64,000 nt of DNA from assembly GCF_000002985.6 (NCBI RefSeq), contig NC_003282.8:1426001-1490000 (forward strand), read 5' to 3'. Shown piece after piece: positions 45,001 to 54,374 of this stretch; positions within the stretch are counted from its first letter, which is position 1; each line of letters opens with the position of its first letter. The position numbers and the translations under genes are program-made. The notes beneath the pieces were generated by a model. It made no database searches and was not told the DNA's origin. It saw nothing but the letters and a program-made list of their open reading frames with translations. The DNA is from Caenorhabditis elegans (Eukaryota; Nematoda; Chromadorea; Rhabditida; Rhabditidae).

Positions 45001-48000
45001 GAAAACTGCAATGCTATTTCATTTTCCGCGAATAAAGATTATGCGGGAAAAAATGAAAAAATTCGAAAAAAAATTTCTGAAAAATAAATAAGGAAAACAT
45101 TTTTTCTTGAAAATTTTTTTATTTAATTAAAAATCGTAATTTTATGCAGTATTTTTGCAATTGGTTACACACATTAAGACAATTAATCAAAATAAAAGAA
45201 AATTTACGCCAGTGGGGTTCGAACCCCCGACCCCAAGAACCGTAGCCCAACCTCTGCCCAGTTGAGCCACTGCGATCCATTTTTCAAGATAGTCGGAAAT
45301 GGGCCAGTATGGGGGTCAAATTAACGAAAAATTTATGGAGAATATGAATTTTGTATTCAAAATTTGATTAGAAACAACTGGGCAAACAATTTTTCAAAAA
45401 AAAAATTGTTTTTTTTTCAAATTTGAATTTCCTTTCAACTTCTTAATTTCAGATAACACAGTCATGCTCAGCGTGCAAAACAAAAGAAAATTTAAGAAGG
45501 TGGGGTCGATCCCCATACCTTCTGCGCCCCAGCCCAGCCTCTAACCGACTGAGCCACTGCAACCTATTTTTCAAACTCGTCGGAAATAGATCAATGTGGG
45601 GGTCAAATGAACGGAAATTGAATGAAAAAACCGATTTTTATACTTAAAATGCTCAAAATTTAATTCTAAACTGGGTTTTCGGCCGAATCATATCAAAAAT
45701 CGAAAGTCGTAGCAAAAAAATTAAAAATGAGAAAAAGCAAAGAATCAAAGGCTATCAAGTCAATATCACCGAAGATTTTTCCAGTTTTTTAGTTTTTTTT
45801 CGCAACATTTTCTCTTATCAATCAACACAGGAAAATGTGTAGGTGGGCATGTAACAGCGAAACACACACACACACAAAAAAAGAAAACAAAAAAACATCT
45901 GTCAGACGGAAAAAATCCCGTTTTTTGATTCTTTTCTCACTTTCCAATGGCATTCCCTTTGGGGCTGAAGGGCTCTTGAAACGTTTAGGCGGTCAATTAA
46001 GTGGATTCTCATATGACTAGACACTTCTCAGGCTGGATTCGTCATTTTTTGACTAATCATCTTTTTTTTTGGCTGAAAAGCGTCAGAATTTACATTTTAA
46101 ACTCATTAGCATCTTGAAAATGTTAATTTTGAGCAAAGTTTAGTGAAAAATCTCGTGTTCTACTTTAACTCGGTATAACTCAGGAACAAGTGAAGATTTT
46201 AAAAATTTGCCTATTGAAAAACAGAATTTATGCAAAATTTCCTACATTTTGTTAGTTGAAAACGTTTTCCTAGCTCCACTCTCCGCAGAGTTAAGCGCGT
46301 TAGAATATTTAGCGCGAGAGAGTGCAGGGGGAGGGGAGACGCAGGCGGCGCGCGCGCTCTGCGTCTCCCTCTTCCCACACTCTCTCGCCGCGCAAACTAA
46401 AAACGCGCATAACTCAGCGGAGAGAAGAGCTATCAAAAAGATTTCAACTAACAAAATGTAGGAAATTTTGCGTTTGTTATTCTGCCAGTTAAAAAATCTT
46501 CAAAATAACTCACGGTTTTGAGTTGTTTTCTAGTTTTCAAAAAATAATTTAGACGAAACCGAATTATTCTTTCACAAAAGGTTCTAGGTTCGAAAATAAA
46601 ATGCGAAGCGGAAAAATGAATCATTTTTCTGAAGCGTTTCTTTGTTCCACCGTATCAAGATGACCTTCCAAAAACAGAAAGGTCATTTTGAAGGCGAGGA
46701 CGGTTCTGAAATTGACCTAAGCATTCGAAAATGGGAATAGTTGTGAATGGTAAAAAGTTGTAAATTAAAACAAATAAAAATTTGAAAAAATTGAAAATTT
46801 AAGAAAAAGTTTTTTTGAAATTTATCAACAAAAAAAAACAAAATTAGTGTGCATTTTGGTGAAAAATTAAATTTCTTCAATTTTGGAATTTTTAAAAAAT
46901 AAAATTCTTGCTAAAATTTTCTAATACAACCTTATATACATTTACTATTTGTAAACATGGCATAAATCATAAAAGTTATTTGAAATCACAAAAAGTTCAC
47001 AAAAAACAATAGATTTTCAAGTGTTTACAGTTAGTTAGTCTTAGGCTCAGGCTTAGGCTCAGGCTTAGGCTTATCACGTGTTTTCAGCTCGACCATTCGG
47101 TGTAATTTGTGCAAACACCGTCACGCGCAAATGCAGACATTTTTGCACGCGCTGCGATGAAATTCCTCTTGGCTAATTCAAATATTTTTCCCGCCTTTTT
47201 TTGAGAATTTTCAAGGCGTTGGTCGAGCTGAATACACGTGCTTATGCTTCGGCTTAAGCTTAGCCTTTGGTTTAAGCATAAACTTAGGCTAAGCCTTACG
47301 CTTAGGCTTAATTGGCTATTAAAATCATTTAAACAAACTGTTACAAATCACGAAAAGTTCAACAAAAATTTGGTGCTCAAACGTCAAAGTGCTTAAAAAA
47401 CTTCAGACAAAATTATGGTTGGTTACCTTGTTCAAAATTTCCAAAAAAAACCATTTTTCATAAAATTTTCCTAAATTTCAAATTATTTTTTAACTGCAGA
47501 AAAAATTGTGCACAGTTTCAAAATATGAATATTTCAGGTCAAAAAATTCAGCCAATAAAAAAAGAAAAAAAAATTCTTGACATCAAAACTGTAACATTAG
47601 CTGATATTTTGTGATGATTACAATGAAAAACTGATAAAACGGGGTATATATCTCCAAAAGTGTAAGAAATAACTGTTACAGCACCCGCTGAAAATTTTTA
47701 GTCGAAAGTGAGAAAACCTACCAATCTCATAATTTTTTCGCAGTGCATCCATAAAATTTCCGTCGAAAATCGATGGATTTGTGCCTCGTCGCTGAGAAGT
47801 AAGGTTTGGTTGAGAGGTTCCAAGTCCGGCGGAATCCAGCAGAGATTCACCTCCTCCTTGGGACAATAAGTCGTTTGCGTTCAGATAGCCTTCACTGCTT
47901 CTGTAATTTCCGAATATATATTGGTTCCAGCGAACAATTTCACTTTAAATTTGCGTAGGTTTTCCTTTTTATCTCAAAATTCAATGACGTTAGAAAAAAA

Positions 48001-51000
48001 TTATCAACTAACAAATTATTCTCCTAAAAATTTTCTATATTTTGTTAGTTAAAATCTTTTTCCTAACACTTCTCTCTGCGAAGTTATGAACGTTTGAAAA
48101 TATCACTACGAGAGAGCATGGGAGAGGGGGAGAGGGGGAGACGCAGAGTGCGCGCTCTGGTCTCCCCTCCTCCACGCTCTTTTCCCGGCGCATATTTCAA
48201 CCGTTCATAACTTTGCGGAGAGAAGGGCTGGAAAATAGTTTTTAACTAACCAATTGTGGGAAATTTTTAGGCGCATATTGTCATATTAAATTTTTGTAAT
48301 TGCCACTGATTTTTGAGGTATATCAATTTGAAGTAGAACAATAGTTTTTTAAGGTTTATTTTTTGACAAATGAATGGATTTATAGAACATGTGGAATTGG
48401 CTATAAAAATAAGCTTAACATGAGCAAAATAACAGAGAGCACATCAACTAGAAAAATCTAATGGCTTCCTGATTATCTTAGGATTTTGATAAAATGATTA
48501 AAATATGTCTGAGCCTAGGTGAAACTAGAATAAATACAGTGCACTTGAAAAAAATTCCTAAAATTACAAAAAAAATCCAAAATTTTTAATTCTCGATTCT
48601 TCTAATTATCTAAAAATAGGTAAGTTAAAACTTAATAAAAAGAAAAAATATTAAATGATGCGGGGTTCGAACCCCTGACCCTCAGAACCACAGCCCAACC
48701 TCTAACCGACTGAGCAACTGCGACCCATCTTTCAAAATTGTTGGAAATAGGGGGGGGGGGGGGTCAAACTAATGGGAATTTCATGAAAAATTAAAATTTG
48801 TTTAATAAAAAATATAATGAGTCTGGTTTTTCAGACAATTTCCTTTGAAATTTCAAAATAAAAATTTTGAATAAAAAAGAAAAGTTTTTTATGAAAATAA
48901 ATATCTCAAAAGCTAGAAGCGCTAAAAAAATACTTTCAACAGAAAACCTGCTCCAAATCTAATTTCCTACTTGATTAACCTCCTTTCTGAACACTTATAT
49001 TTTATATTTTAAAACCAGAAAATGCATAAAAACCCACCTCCGCTGTCCCAAATTAAGCATCGGAACTGACAAATACAAGTTGTTGGTGGACATGTGTGTG
49101 TGCTTTGCTGAAATAAACGGAAACATTAGTGAGAAACGGATTAAATAGAGGAGAAAAATGACGCGGAAATTGAAGTCCTAAGTGGGGGCTAATTTTGGTG
49201 GAGAGAAATCGAATTGAGAGAAATTTCAGAGAAATTGAAACCATAAAATAGTAGAAACTGGGCTTGAACTCTGAGATTTGATGAATGTAAGCGTGATAAA
49301 AACAACGAAAAAAATATGACGAGAATAAGAAAAAGAATAAGAAGTTTTAGGAAATTTTTTTCCGAAACATTTACAATTGAATTTCTTTTCAAATCCTAAT
49401 TTTTATAGATTTTCATGTGAAAATTAGAATTTTCCTCGAAATTTCCTTTAATTTGACCCCCATGTTGGCCTGTTTCCGACTTTTTTGAAAAATGGGTTGC
49501 AGTGGCTCAACTGGGTAAAGATTGGGCTATGGCGCAGAAGGTCAGGGGTTCGAGCCCCGGGTAGTAGATTTTCTTTTATTTTGATTTTCTAGTGTGAAAA
49601 AGTATTCAAATACTCGTTTTTACCCATTTTTGGTTATTTTTGGAAATTGGAAAATTTTTCCGGGAATTTTTTTTTGGAAAAATGATTTGGCAATTTGTAT
49701 CGATTTTCATGCTTTTCAAAAAAAAAAACCAAACTCAATTACCAACTCATTAACGTACTAATTTTGAAAATATAATAACATCAGCTCGCAGAGCCCGTAG
49801 CAGAGAGCACAAAAAAGAGCAAAAAGAGCAGTAAGACAGAAGACTACGACTCATTTTTGGATGAAAAAGCTGAAAAAAATGGGGTGAGATTAATGAAGAA
49901 AATCTTTGCTATACAATGCTAAAATATGTGAGAAATGGGGAGACAATGGAGCTGAATTATTGAGGGATTGGAGGAAAATTGTGCAGAAATTATTGTGACA
50001 CAATTTTTAAAAAACATGGCAAATTTTAGAAAAAAAATTTTTGTTTGAAAAGTTAAAAAAATATATATCCTTACCAGCCGATGACCGCGCCTCTGGCGCG
50101 GCCAACGACTGGCGGAGTTTAAAATGTATAACAAATAGATGTCCTTAAAAAAAATTTTGGCGGGAAATTCAAATTTTCAGTGAAAAAAATTTTGGCGGGA
50201 AATTCAAATTTTCAGTGAAAAAATTTTGGCGGGAAATTCAAATTTTCAGTGAAAAAATTTTGGCGGGAAATTCAAATTTTCAGTGAAAAAAATTTTGGCG
50301 GGAAATTCAAATTTTCAGTGAAAAAAATTTTTGGCGGGAAATTCAAATTTTCAGTGAAAAAAATTTTGGCGGGAAATTCAAATTTTCAGTGAAAAAATTT
50401 TGGCGGGAAATTCAAATTTTCAGTGAAAAAAATTTTGGCGGGAAATTCAAATTTTCAGTGAAAAAAATTTTTGGCGGGAAATTCAAATTTTCAGTGAAAA
50501 AAATTTTGGCGGGAAATTCAAATTTTCAGTGAAAAAAATTTTGGCGGGAAATTCAAATTTTCAGTGAAAAAAATTTTGGCGGGAAATTCAAATTTTCAGT
50601 GAAAAAAATTTTGGCGGGAAATTCAAATTTTCAGTGAAAAAAATTTTGGCGGGAAATTCAAATTTTCAGTGAAAAAATTTTGGCGGGAAATTCAAATTTT
50701 CAGTGAAAAAATTTTGGCGGGAAATTCAAATTTTCAGTGAAAAAAATTTTGGCGGGAAATTCAAATTTTCAGTGAAAAAAATTTTAGCGGGAAATTCAAA
50801 TTTTCAGTGAAAAAAATTTTGGCGGGAAATTCAAATTTTCAGTGAAAAAAATTTTGGCGGGAAATTCAAATTTTCAGTGAAAAAATTTTGGCGGGAAATT
50901 CAAATTTTCAGTGAAAAAAATTTTGGCGGGAAATTCAAATTTTCAGTGAAAAAAATTTTTGGCGGGAAATTCAAATTTTCAGTGAAAAAAATTTTGGCGG

Positions 51001-52058
51001 GAAATTCAAATTTTCAGTGAAAAAAATTTTGGCGGGAAATTCAAATTTTCAGTGAAAAAAATTTTGGCGGGAAATTCAAATTTTCAGTGAAAAAATTTTG
51101 GCGGGAAATTCAAATTTTCAGTGAAAAAAATTTTGGCGGGAAATTCAAATTTTCTATGAAAAAATATTGGCGGGAAATTCAAATTTTTAGTGAAAAAAAA
51201 TTTCCCGGCAAAATTTTCCCAATTTCCCGGCAAAATTTTTTTCACTGAAAATTTGAATTTCCCGCCAATATTTCTTCATAGAAAATTTGAATTTCCCGCC
51301 AAAATTTTTTCACTGAAAATTTGAATTTCCCGCCAAAATTTTTTTTTACTGAAAATTTGAATTTCCCGCTAAAATTTTTTTACTGAAAATTTGAATTTCC
51401 CGCTAAAATTTTTTACACTGAAAATTTGAATTTCCCGCCAACATTTTGGGTCTCACCACGAAGGGGCTCACCACGATGGGTCTCACCACGAAGGGTCTCA
51501 CCACGATGAGTCTCACCACGAAGGGTCTCACCACGAAAGGTCTCACCACGATGGGTCTCACCACGAAGGGTGCCACGCCCACTATTCTCACTGTCTTTGG
51601 GTGTGACGTCACAGACTACAAAGACTACATAGACTACAAACTATGGACAGACGAACTGTATTTTTTTATATATAAGTAATGATGATTTTTCTGCCGTTTT
51701 AAATGAAAATTTTGAATAATTTCGATTAGGAAAATCATATTCTTCATAAATTTTTCGTTAATTTGACCCCCATACTGGCCCATTTCCGACTATCTTGAAA
51801 AATGGATCGCGGTGGCTCAACTGGGTAGAGGTTGGGCTATGGTTTGGAGGCCAGGGGTTCAAACCTCACATGTGTAAATTTTCTTTTATTTTGTTTAATT
51901 GACTTAATAAAAATGATTAAAAGCAAAAATTTTGCTAAAAATTGAACTTGGGATTAAAAAAAATTTTTATCGGTATCAATGTTTTTTTTTTAAGTCACTT
52001 ACCTATTAGCTGACAACCGAACAAATGTAAAAATCATTGGAAACAGGATCTTGGTCAT
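36041..52058 (-). CDS. GRAMD4-like membrane protein with C-terminal GRAM domain
   Basis: Nine exons (52003-52058, 47722-47900, 42633-42696, 40270-40382, 40035-40214, 38892-39538, 37999-38353, 36647-36810, 36041-36217) keep phase at every junction and give 644 residues. The N-terminal 200 are polar, with a charged NENQKWEWLRREAKSF segment. Residues about 220-255 and 322-361 each form a pair of hydrophobic helices (LLLILVIIYSLYRGW; FLTVYWTCWTLLFAFG). A Ser/Asp/Glu-rich linker (430-530) leads to a GRAM/PH-like domain at about 532-644 (VFPMGITPGILYLTDAALVF, RKSLEIHVEGRRKPVQFIGL). This order matches animal GRAMD4, a protein reported at ER-mitochondria membranes and linked to apoptosis; function in worms is not inferred. 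The introns carry most repeats of the window. Human GRAMD4 is of comparable length. Confidence 0.82.
36240..36605. repeat. CCTACATGCC-type repeats and GTCGGCTG palindromes in an intron
   Basis: Irregular units TGCCTACCTACATGCCTACG and TGCCTACTTG alternate with a block of CAGCCGACAGCCG / CGGCTGTCGGCTG inverted repeats near 36345-36455, in the last intron of the GRAMD4-like gene. Confidence 0.7.
36859..36943 (-). tRNA. tRNA-Asp(GTC)-like sequence with 19-nt internal duplication (probable pseudogene)
   Basis: On the minus strand it starts TCCTCGG and ends CCGGGGA, a pairing acceptor stem. A T-arm CCGGG-TTCAATT-CCCGG and an anticodon arm CGCGT-CTGTCAC-ATGCG with GTC follow the eukaryotic tRNA-Asp pattern. 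The segment GGTGAGTATCCGCGTCTGT is present twice in tandem, adding a second half D-arm and half anticodon arm, so the length is 85 instead of about 66-72. It cannot fold as a standard tRNA unless the extra copy is removed. It lies in a GRAMD4-like intron, on the same strand as that gene. Confidence 0.7.
36948..37839. mobile_element. CACAGG-terminated inverted-repeat element, second type
   Basis: Terminal repeats CACAGGTAAACCGCG (36948-36962) and CGCGGTTTACCTGTG (37825-37839) are perfect over 15 bp. Subterminal motifs recur (GCGAATATTC, GATATTCGCGTG, TTCACCAG). It begins 5 bases from the 5' end of the tRNA-Asp-like sequence. No transposase is visible and no clear target duplication is seen. 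Confidence 0.6.
38400..38560 (+). repeat. tRNA-like repeat, copy 1 (family description)
   Basis: Family layout: about 75 bases of conserved leader (TTTGACCCCCATATTGGCCC, ATTTCCGA, TGAAAAATGGGTCGC), then a Pol III A box (TGGCTCAACTGGG) and, some 40 bases on, a B box (GGTTCGAACCC), then an AT-rich tail with T runs. The interval and T-arm palindrome are tRNA-like, but no acceptor stem forms. In this copy the A box is damaged (GACAGTCAACTGGG); the B box GGTTCAATCCC is at 38530-38540. Confidence 0.8.
38600..38761 (+). repeat. tRNA-like repeat, copy 2
   Basis: A box TGGCTCAACTGGG and B box GGTTCGATCCC (38732-38742) both intact; leader reads CACCCATGTTGGACC. Confidence 0.8.
39553..39715 (+). repeat. 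tRNA-like repeat, copy 3
   Basis: A box at 39639-39649 and B box GGTTCGAACCC at 39683-39693 are intact. It lies about 15 bases upstream of the acceptor of the 38892-39538 exon. Confidence 0.8.
39839..40000 (+). repeat. tRNA-like repeat, copy 4
   Basis: TGGCTCAACTGGTTAAAAG and GGTTCAACCCC (39965-39975); the B box has lost the central G. Confidence 0.75.
40430..40655. mobile_element. GC-centred palindrome, family P copy 1 (family description)
   Basis: Outer arms GTTAGTTGAAAACTTTTGGATAG and CTATGAACAAATTTTCAACTA are inverted. Inside are CTCTCCGC / CAGCTGGGAGA and the core GGGGAGACGCAGGCGGCG / CTCTGCGTCTCCCC. The whole unit of about 220 bp is one imperfect hairpin. Six copies occur in 40-55 kb. 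Confidence 0.8.
41052..41209 (+). repeat. tRNA-like repeat, copy 5 (decayed)
   Basis: A box TGGCTCAGGCG; the B box has a deletion (GGGTTACCCC). Confidence 0.7.
41669..41830 (+). repeat. tRNA-like repeat, copy 6
   Basis: TGGCTCAGTGGCTAAGAGG; B box degenerate (GGGTTTAACCCCC). Confidence 0.7.
41945..42108 (+). repeat. tRNA-like repeat, copy 7
   Basis: TTGCTCAACTGGGTAGATG and GGTTCGATCCC. Confidence 0.75.
43150..43440. mobile_element. Palindrome family P, copy 2
   Basis: Core GGGAGACGCAGAGCGCGCG / GCCTGCGTCTCCCCTCCC, arms TTGAAAAGTTTTTGCTATCTC and GAGCTAGAAAAACGTTTTTAA. Confidence 0.8.
43955..44220. mobile_element. Palindrome family P, copy 3
   Basis: Core GGGGAGACGCAGACAGCTCG / GCTCTGCGTCTCCCC; outer ends ACAAAATATTCTAC and AACAAAATATAGGAAAT. 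Confidence 0.8.
44561..44655 (+). repeat. tRNA-like repeat, copy 8 (no leader)
   Basis: TGGCTCAACTGGATAGAGG and GGTTCGAGTCCCC are intact, but the GACCCCCATATTGGCC leader is absent, and the middle differs (CCAAGCAAGGATCAGGAGAC). It may be nearer to the ancestral tRNA-like part. Confidence 0.75.
45205..45355 (-). repeat. tRNA-like repeat, copy 9
   Basis: Reverse orientation; boxes GGTTCGAACCC and TGGCTCAACTGGGCAGAGG complete. Confidence 0.8.
45498..45640 (-). repeat. tRNA-like repeat, copy 10
   Basis: B box shortened (GGGGATCGACCCC); A box TGGCTCAGTCGGTTAGAGG. Confidence 0.7.
46205..46480. mobile_element. Palindrome family P, copy 4
   Basis: Core GGGGAGACGCAGGCGGCGCG / GCTCTGCGTCTCCCTC; arms end in TACATTTTGTTAGTTGAAAA and TTTCAACTAACAAAATGTA, almost perfect. 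Confidence 0.85.
47038..47315. repeat. Two clusters of telomere-type TTAGGC units
   Basis: TTAGGCTCAGGCTTAGGC at 47038-47073 and CTTAGGCTAAGCCTTACGC near 47280-47310, both in an intron of the GRAMD4-like gene and separated by unique G+C-richer sequence. Confidence 0.65.
48000..48275. mobile_element. Palindrome family P, copy 5
   Basis: Core GGGGGAGACGCAGAGTGCGC / GCTCTGGTCTCCCC; one arm has lost CG of the GCGTCTCC block. Arms TTTTGTTAGTTAAAA and TTTTTAACTAACCAA. Confidence 0.75.
48656..48800 (-). repeat. tRNA-like repeat, copy 11, with a 14-base G run
   Basis: Boxes GGTTCGAACCC and TTGCTCAGTCGGTTAGAGG. The leader's GGGGGTCAAA block has expanded to 14 consecutive G (48750-48763). Confidence 0.8.
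49038..49065 (-). CDS. Alternative first exon of the GRAMD4-like gene
   Basis: After a TTTGTCAG acceptor comes TTCCG, then ATG and codons for MLNLGQR, ending AG/GTGGGT. This is in phase with the exon at 47900 (giving MLNLGQRR then SSEGY). The distal first exon at 52058 is also in phase with 47900 but not with this exon, so the two starts are mutually exclusive and could be separate promoters or trans-spliced isoforms. Confidence 0.45.
49415..49585 (+). repeat. tRNA-like repeat, copy 12
   Basis: TGGCTCAACTGGGTAAAGA and GGTTCGAGCCCCG; full leader. Confidence 0.8.
50155..51190 (+). repeat. 34-bp minisatellite, about 30 units, very homogeneous
   Basis: The units (AATTTTGGCGGGAAATTC plus AAATTTTCAGTGAAAAA) differ mostly in the length of the A run (5-7). 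Homogeneity is higher than in copy 1. Each unit has one GGCGGGAA core; one unit has AGCGGGAA. Confidence 0.95.
51190..51440 (-). repeat. Inverted tail of the minisatellite
   Basis: The array reverses at about 51190-51240 (ATTTCCCGGCAAAATTTTCCC) and continues as six or so units on the other strand, making a hairpin-prone junction. Confidence 0.85.
51445..51570 (-). repeat. 15-bp minisatellite GTCTCACCACGAAGG
   Basis: Eight units alternating CACGAAGGGTCTCAC and CACGATGGGTCTCAC next to the 34-bp array, the same pairing as in copy 1. Confidence 0.9.
51726..51890 (+). repeat. tRNA-like repeat, copy 13
   Basis: TGGCTCAACTGGGTAGAGG and GGTTCAAACCTC; leader complete. Confidence 0.8.
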
Positions 52059-52200
52059 ACCACAGGTGTAAAAAACATTCAATGAGGGGACGGGCGACCT
52101 TGACAAGAGAAGTGAGAATGTGGGGGAGGTTTAGATGGAATGGAACAAGTTGAACGAATAAATACGTTCAGAATCCAAGAAGATGCAATATTGGGCAGAA
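52059..52200 (-). promoter_or_regulatory. Possible distal promoter of the GRAMD4-like gene
   Basis: On the minus strand, pyrimidine-rich sequence (CCTCCCCCACATTCTCACTTC) precedes the distal ATG by about 60 bases. No TATA box is evident. Confidence 0.3.
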
Positions 52201-52497
52201 AATTTTGTTGACAGAAATTTTTTTGAAAAAATAGGATTTTAAAAATTTAATTTTTGAAATTTTTTTCCGGATTTTCATGAAAATTTTTTATGAGATTTCC
52301 AATTTTTAATAACGTTTTTATAACGAATTTATATAGTCCTATTGATCTCAATTTTTACATTCAATTGTGAAAAACAATTGAAATTTTTTGATTTTCAAAT
52401 TTTCAAAAAAGAATCTTCAAATTTTTTAATTCTCGATACTTCTAATTAGCTACAAATAGGTAAATTAAAACGTAAAAAACAAGAAAAAATATATTAA

Positions 52498-52645
52498 ATG
52501 CTCCGGGGTTCGAACCCCTGACCCTCTGAGCCAGACACCCAGTACCCAGTTGAGCCACCGCGACCCATTTTTCGAAATCGTCGGAAATGGACCAATATGG
52601 ATGTCAAATGATCGGGAATTTTGTAGAGATTTTGATTTTTAAATA
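52498..52645 (-). repeat. tRNA-like repeat, copy 14
   Basis: GGTTCGAACCCC and TGGCTCAACTGGGTACTGG. Confidence 0.75.
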
Positions 52646-52791
52646 AAATTGTTGTAGTTCTTTACCTCAGATTTTAGATTTTTTAAATTGAAAAACACGA
52701 TTTCTGATTTTTGTTAAAACAATATTTCAGCTATCTACTTGCAATTTATTGATGTATATGTGCTAGGTTTCACTAACAAAAAAAATTAACC

Positions 52792-52915
52792 ACAGCCGGG
52801 GATGAACCCCTGACCTTCAGAGCCACACCCCAACATCCACCCAGTTGAGCCACTGCGACCCATTCTTCAAATATGTGTGGTCAAATTAATGGAAATTGAA
52901 TGAAGAATTTGAATT
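52792..52915 (-). repeat. tRNA-like repeat, copy 15 (truncated leader)
   Basis: B box GGTTCATCCCC; A box TGGCTCAACTGGGTGGATG; the leader lacks the ATTGGCC block. Confidence 0.7.
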
Positions 52916-53345
52916 TATTTACAAAAAAAAACGATCGAATTAGAAATTTGTTAACTTCGGGTGGAATTTCCGTGGTTTTTTTTTGGTGAAATTTTCTAAT
53001 TTTTTTTTGGTATTTTGCAGGACCACAAATAAAAAAAATTAGTACAGAAATCATTTTTCCTCAACATTATGTAGGAAACAACAACTAAAAATGAATAAAA
53101 ACGCTGAAAAGAACTTCATAATGAAATCATAAAATGAATGCGGGAAATCGTTGAGAGGATGATGCTATAAACTATGATCTCAGATGAGAGAAAAAAGTGT
53201 ATTTTTGAATAAAATGTGAAGCAGAAAATGCAATTTGTATCCAAGGGAGCGATGAGATCATTTTTAAATTTCATCTTGGAGCTATTCTAGATGTGAAAAA
53301 TGAGAAAAATGTCCAAATAATCTGGTTTCAGCTGATCTTCATAAC

Positions 53346-53510
53346 AAAGTTCGAATTTTCCATTAAATTTCCGTTCATTTGACCCCCGTATTGGCCTGTT
53401 TCCGACAATTTTGAAGAATAAGTGGCGGTGGCTCAACTGGGTAGAGGTTGGGCTATGGCTCTGGGGGTCAGGGGTTCGAACCCCACAGGTGTCAATTTTC
53501 TTTTGTTTTG
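53346..53510 (+). repeat. tRNA-like repeat, copy 16
   Basis: TGGCTCAACTGGGTAGAGG, GGTTCGAACCCC; both boxes and leader intact. Confidence 0.8.
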
Positions 53511-53659
53511 TATTTAAAATAAAGCTACGCTATCGGTATGCAATAATATTACAAAAAAGTAACTATTTTTCGAAAAAAAAATTCCGGGATTTTTCAACAA
53601 TTTTTTTATTTTTTCCTGAAAGGTTACGAACCTTTATTTTTTCTAAATTTCCTTACGCA

Positions 53660-53812
53660 ATTGTAGTTTTCTATTAAATCCCCGTTGATTTGACCCCCAT
53701 ATTGGCCTATGTCTGGCAGGTTTGAAAGTTTGGGGCGAGTGGCTGGGTAGAGGTTGGACTATTGGTTTGGAGGTCAGTGGTTCGACTCCTGCTAAGTCCC
53801 AAACTTTTTGCT
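53660..53812 (+). repeat. tRNA-like repeat, copy 17 (A box deleted)
   Basis: CTCAACTG is missing (GAGTGGCTGGGTAGAGG); B box GGTTCGACTCC. Confidence 0.7.
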
Positions 53813-54374
53813 GTATATGATAAAAAATAGTTTTCAACATTTTAAGTACTTTTTTGAGATTTGAAAAAAAGTTGGAAACAAATTTCAAAAAAAAAAGTTT
53901 TTTTGGGAATTTTCAAATTTGTCATTTTTCAAAAATTAAATCACCAATTATCACAATAACAAGTAAATTAATTAAAATTTCATTAAAAACAGTCATAACC
54001 CTCCAAAAAAACAATAATAAATACCATATAAGCAGGTGGTGAATGGAAACAATAAAACGAGGTCAGACGATTTTCAGATTTTCAGATTTTCAGTCGAGAA
54101 ACAACTTGAAAAACTAGTTTCCGTGTTTTTTTGGTAATCTGATTGATTTGGAACATGGGGAACAAAAAGGCAACAAGTTAGAGATTGTGATCTTCGAGAC
54201 AGTTTTGACGGGTTCAAGATACACAGATGTGGCCGAGGTGCCCAAAAAATGCCGAAAGTTACTGAGAAAACAGTGTGAACTCTGAAAAATGAATATTTAT
54301 ACTGAAAATTGAAACTTGTTTTCATAAAAACATAAAAACGTCTATAACTCAAAATGAAACCATATTTAAAAATA

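Larger units (their letters stand above)
50074..51680 (-). mobile_element. Helitron-like element, copy 2 (non-autonomous)
   Basis: Inverted relative to copy 1 (13730-16176). The 3' end on the minus strand is CTGG at 50077-50074, followed by T, preceded by hairpin CCGCGCC-AGA-GGCGCGG (50101-50085) and the same CTCCGCCAGTCGTTGG block. The other end shares ACTTATATATAAAAAAATA with copy 1. The interior is nearly all 34-bp minisatellite plus 15-bp units; the 121-bp repeats and heat-shock arrays are absent. It lies in the long first intron of the GRAMD4-like gene, on the same strand as that gene. Confidence 0.65.
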
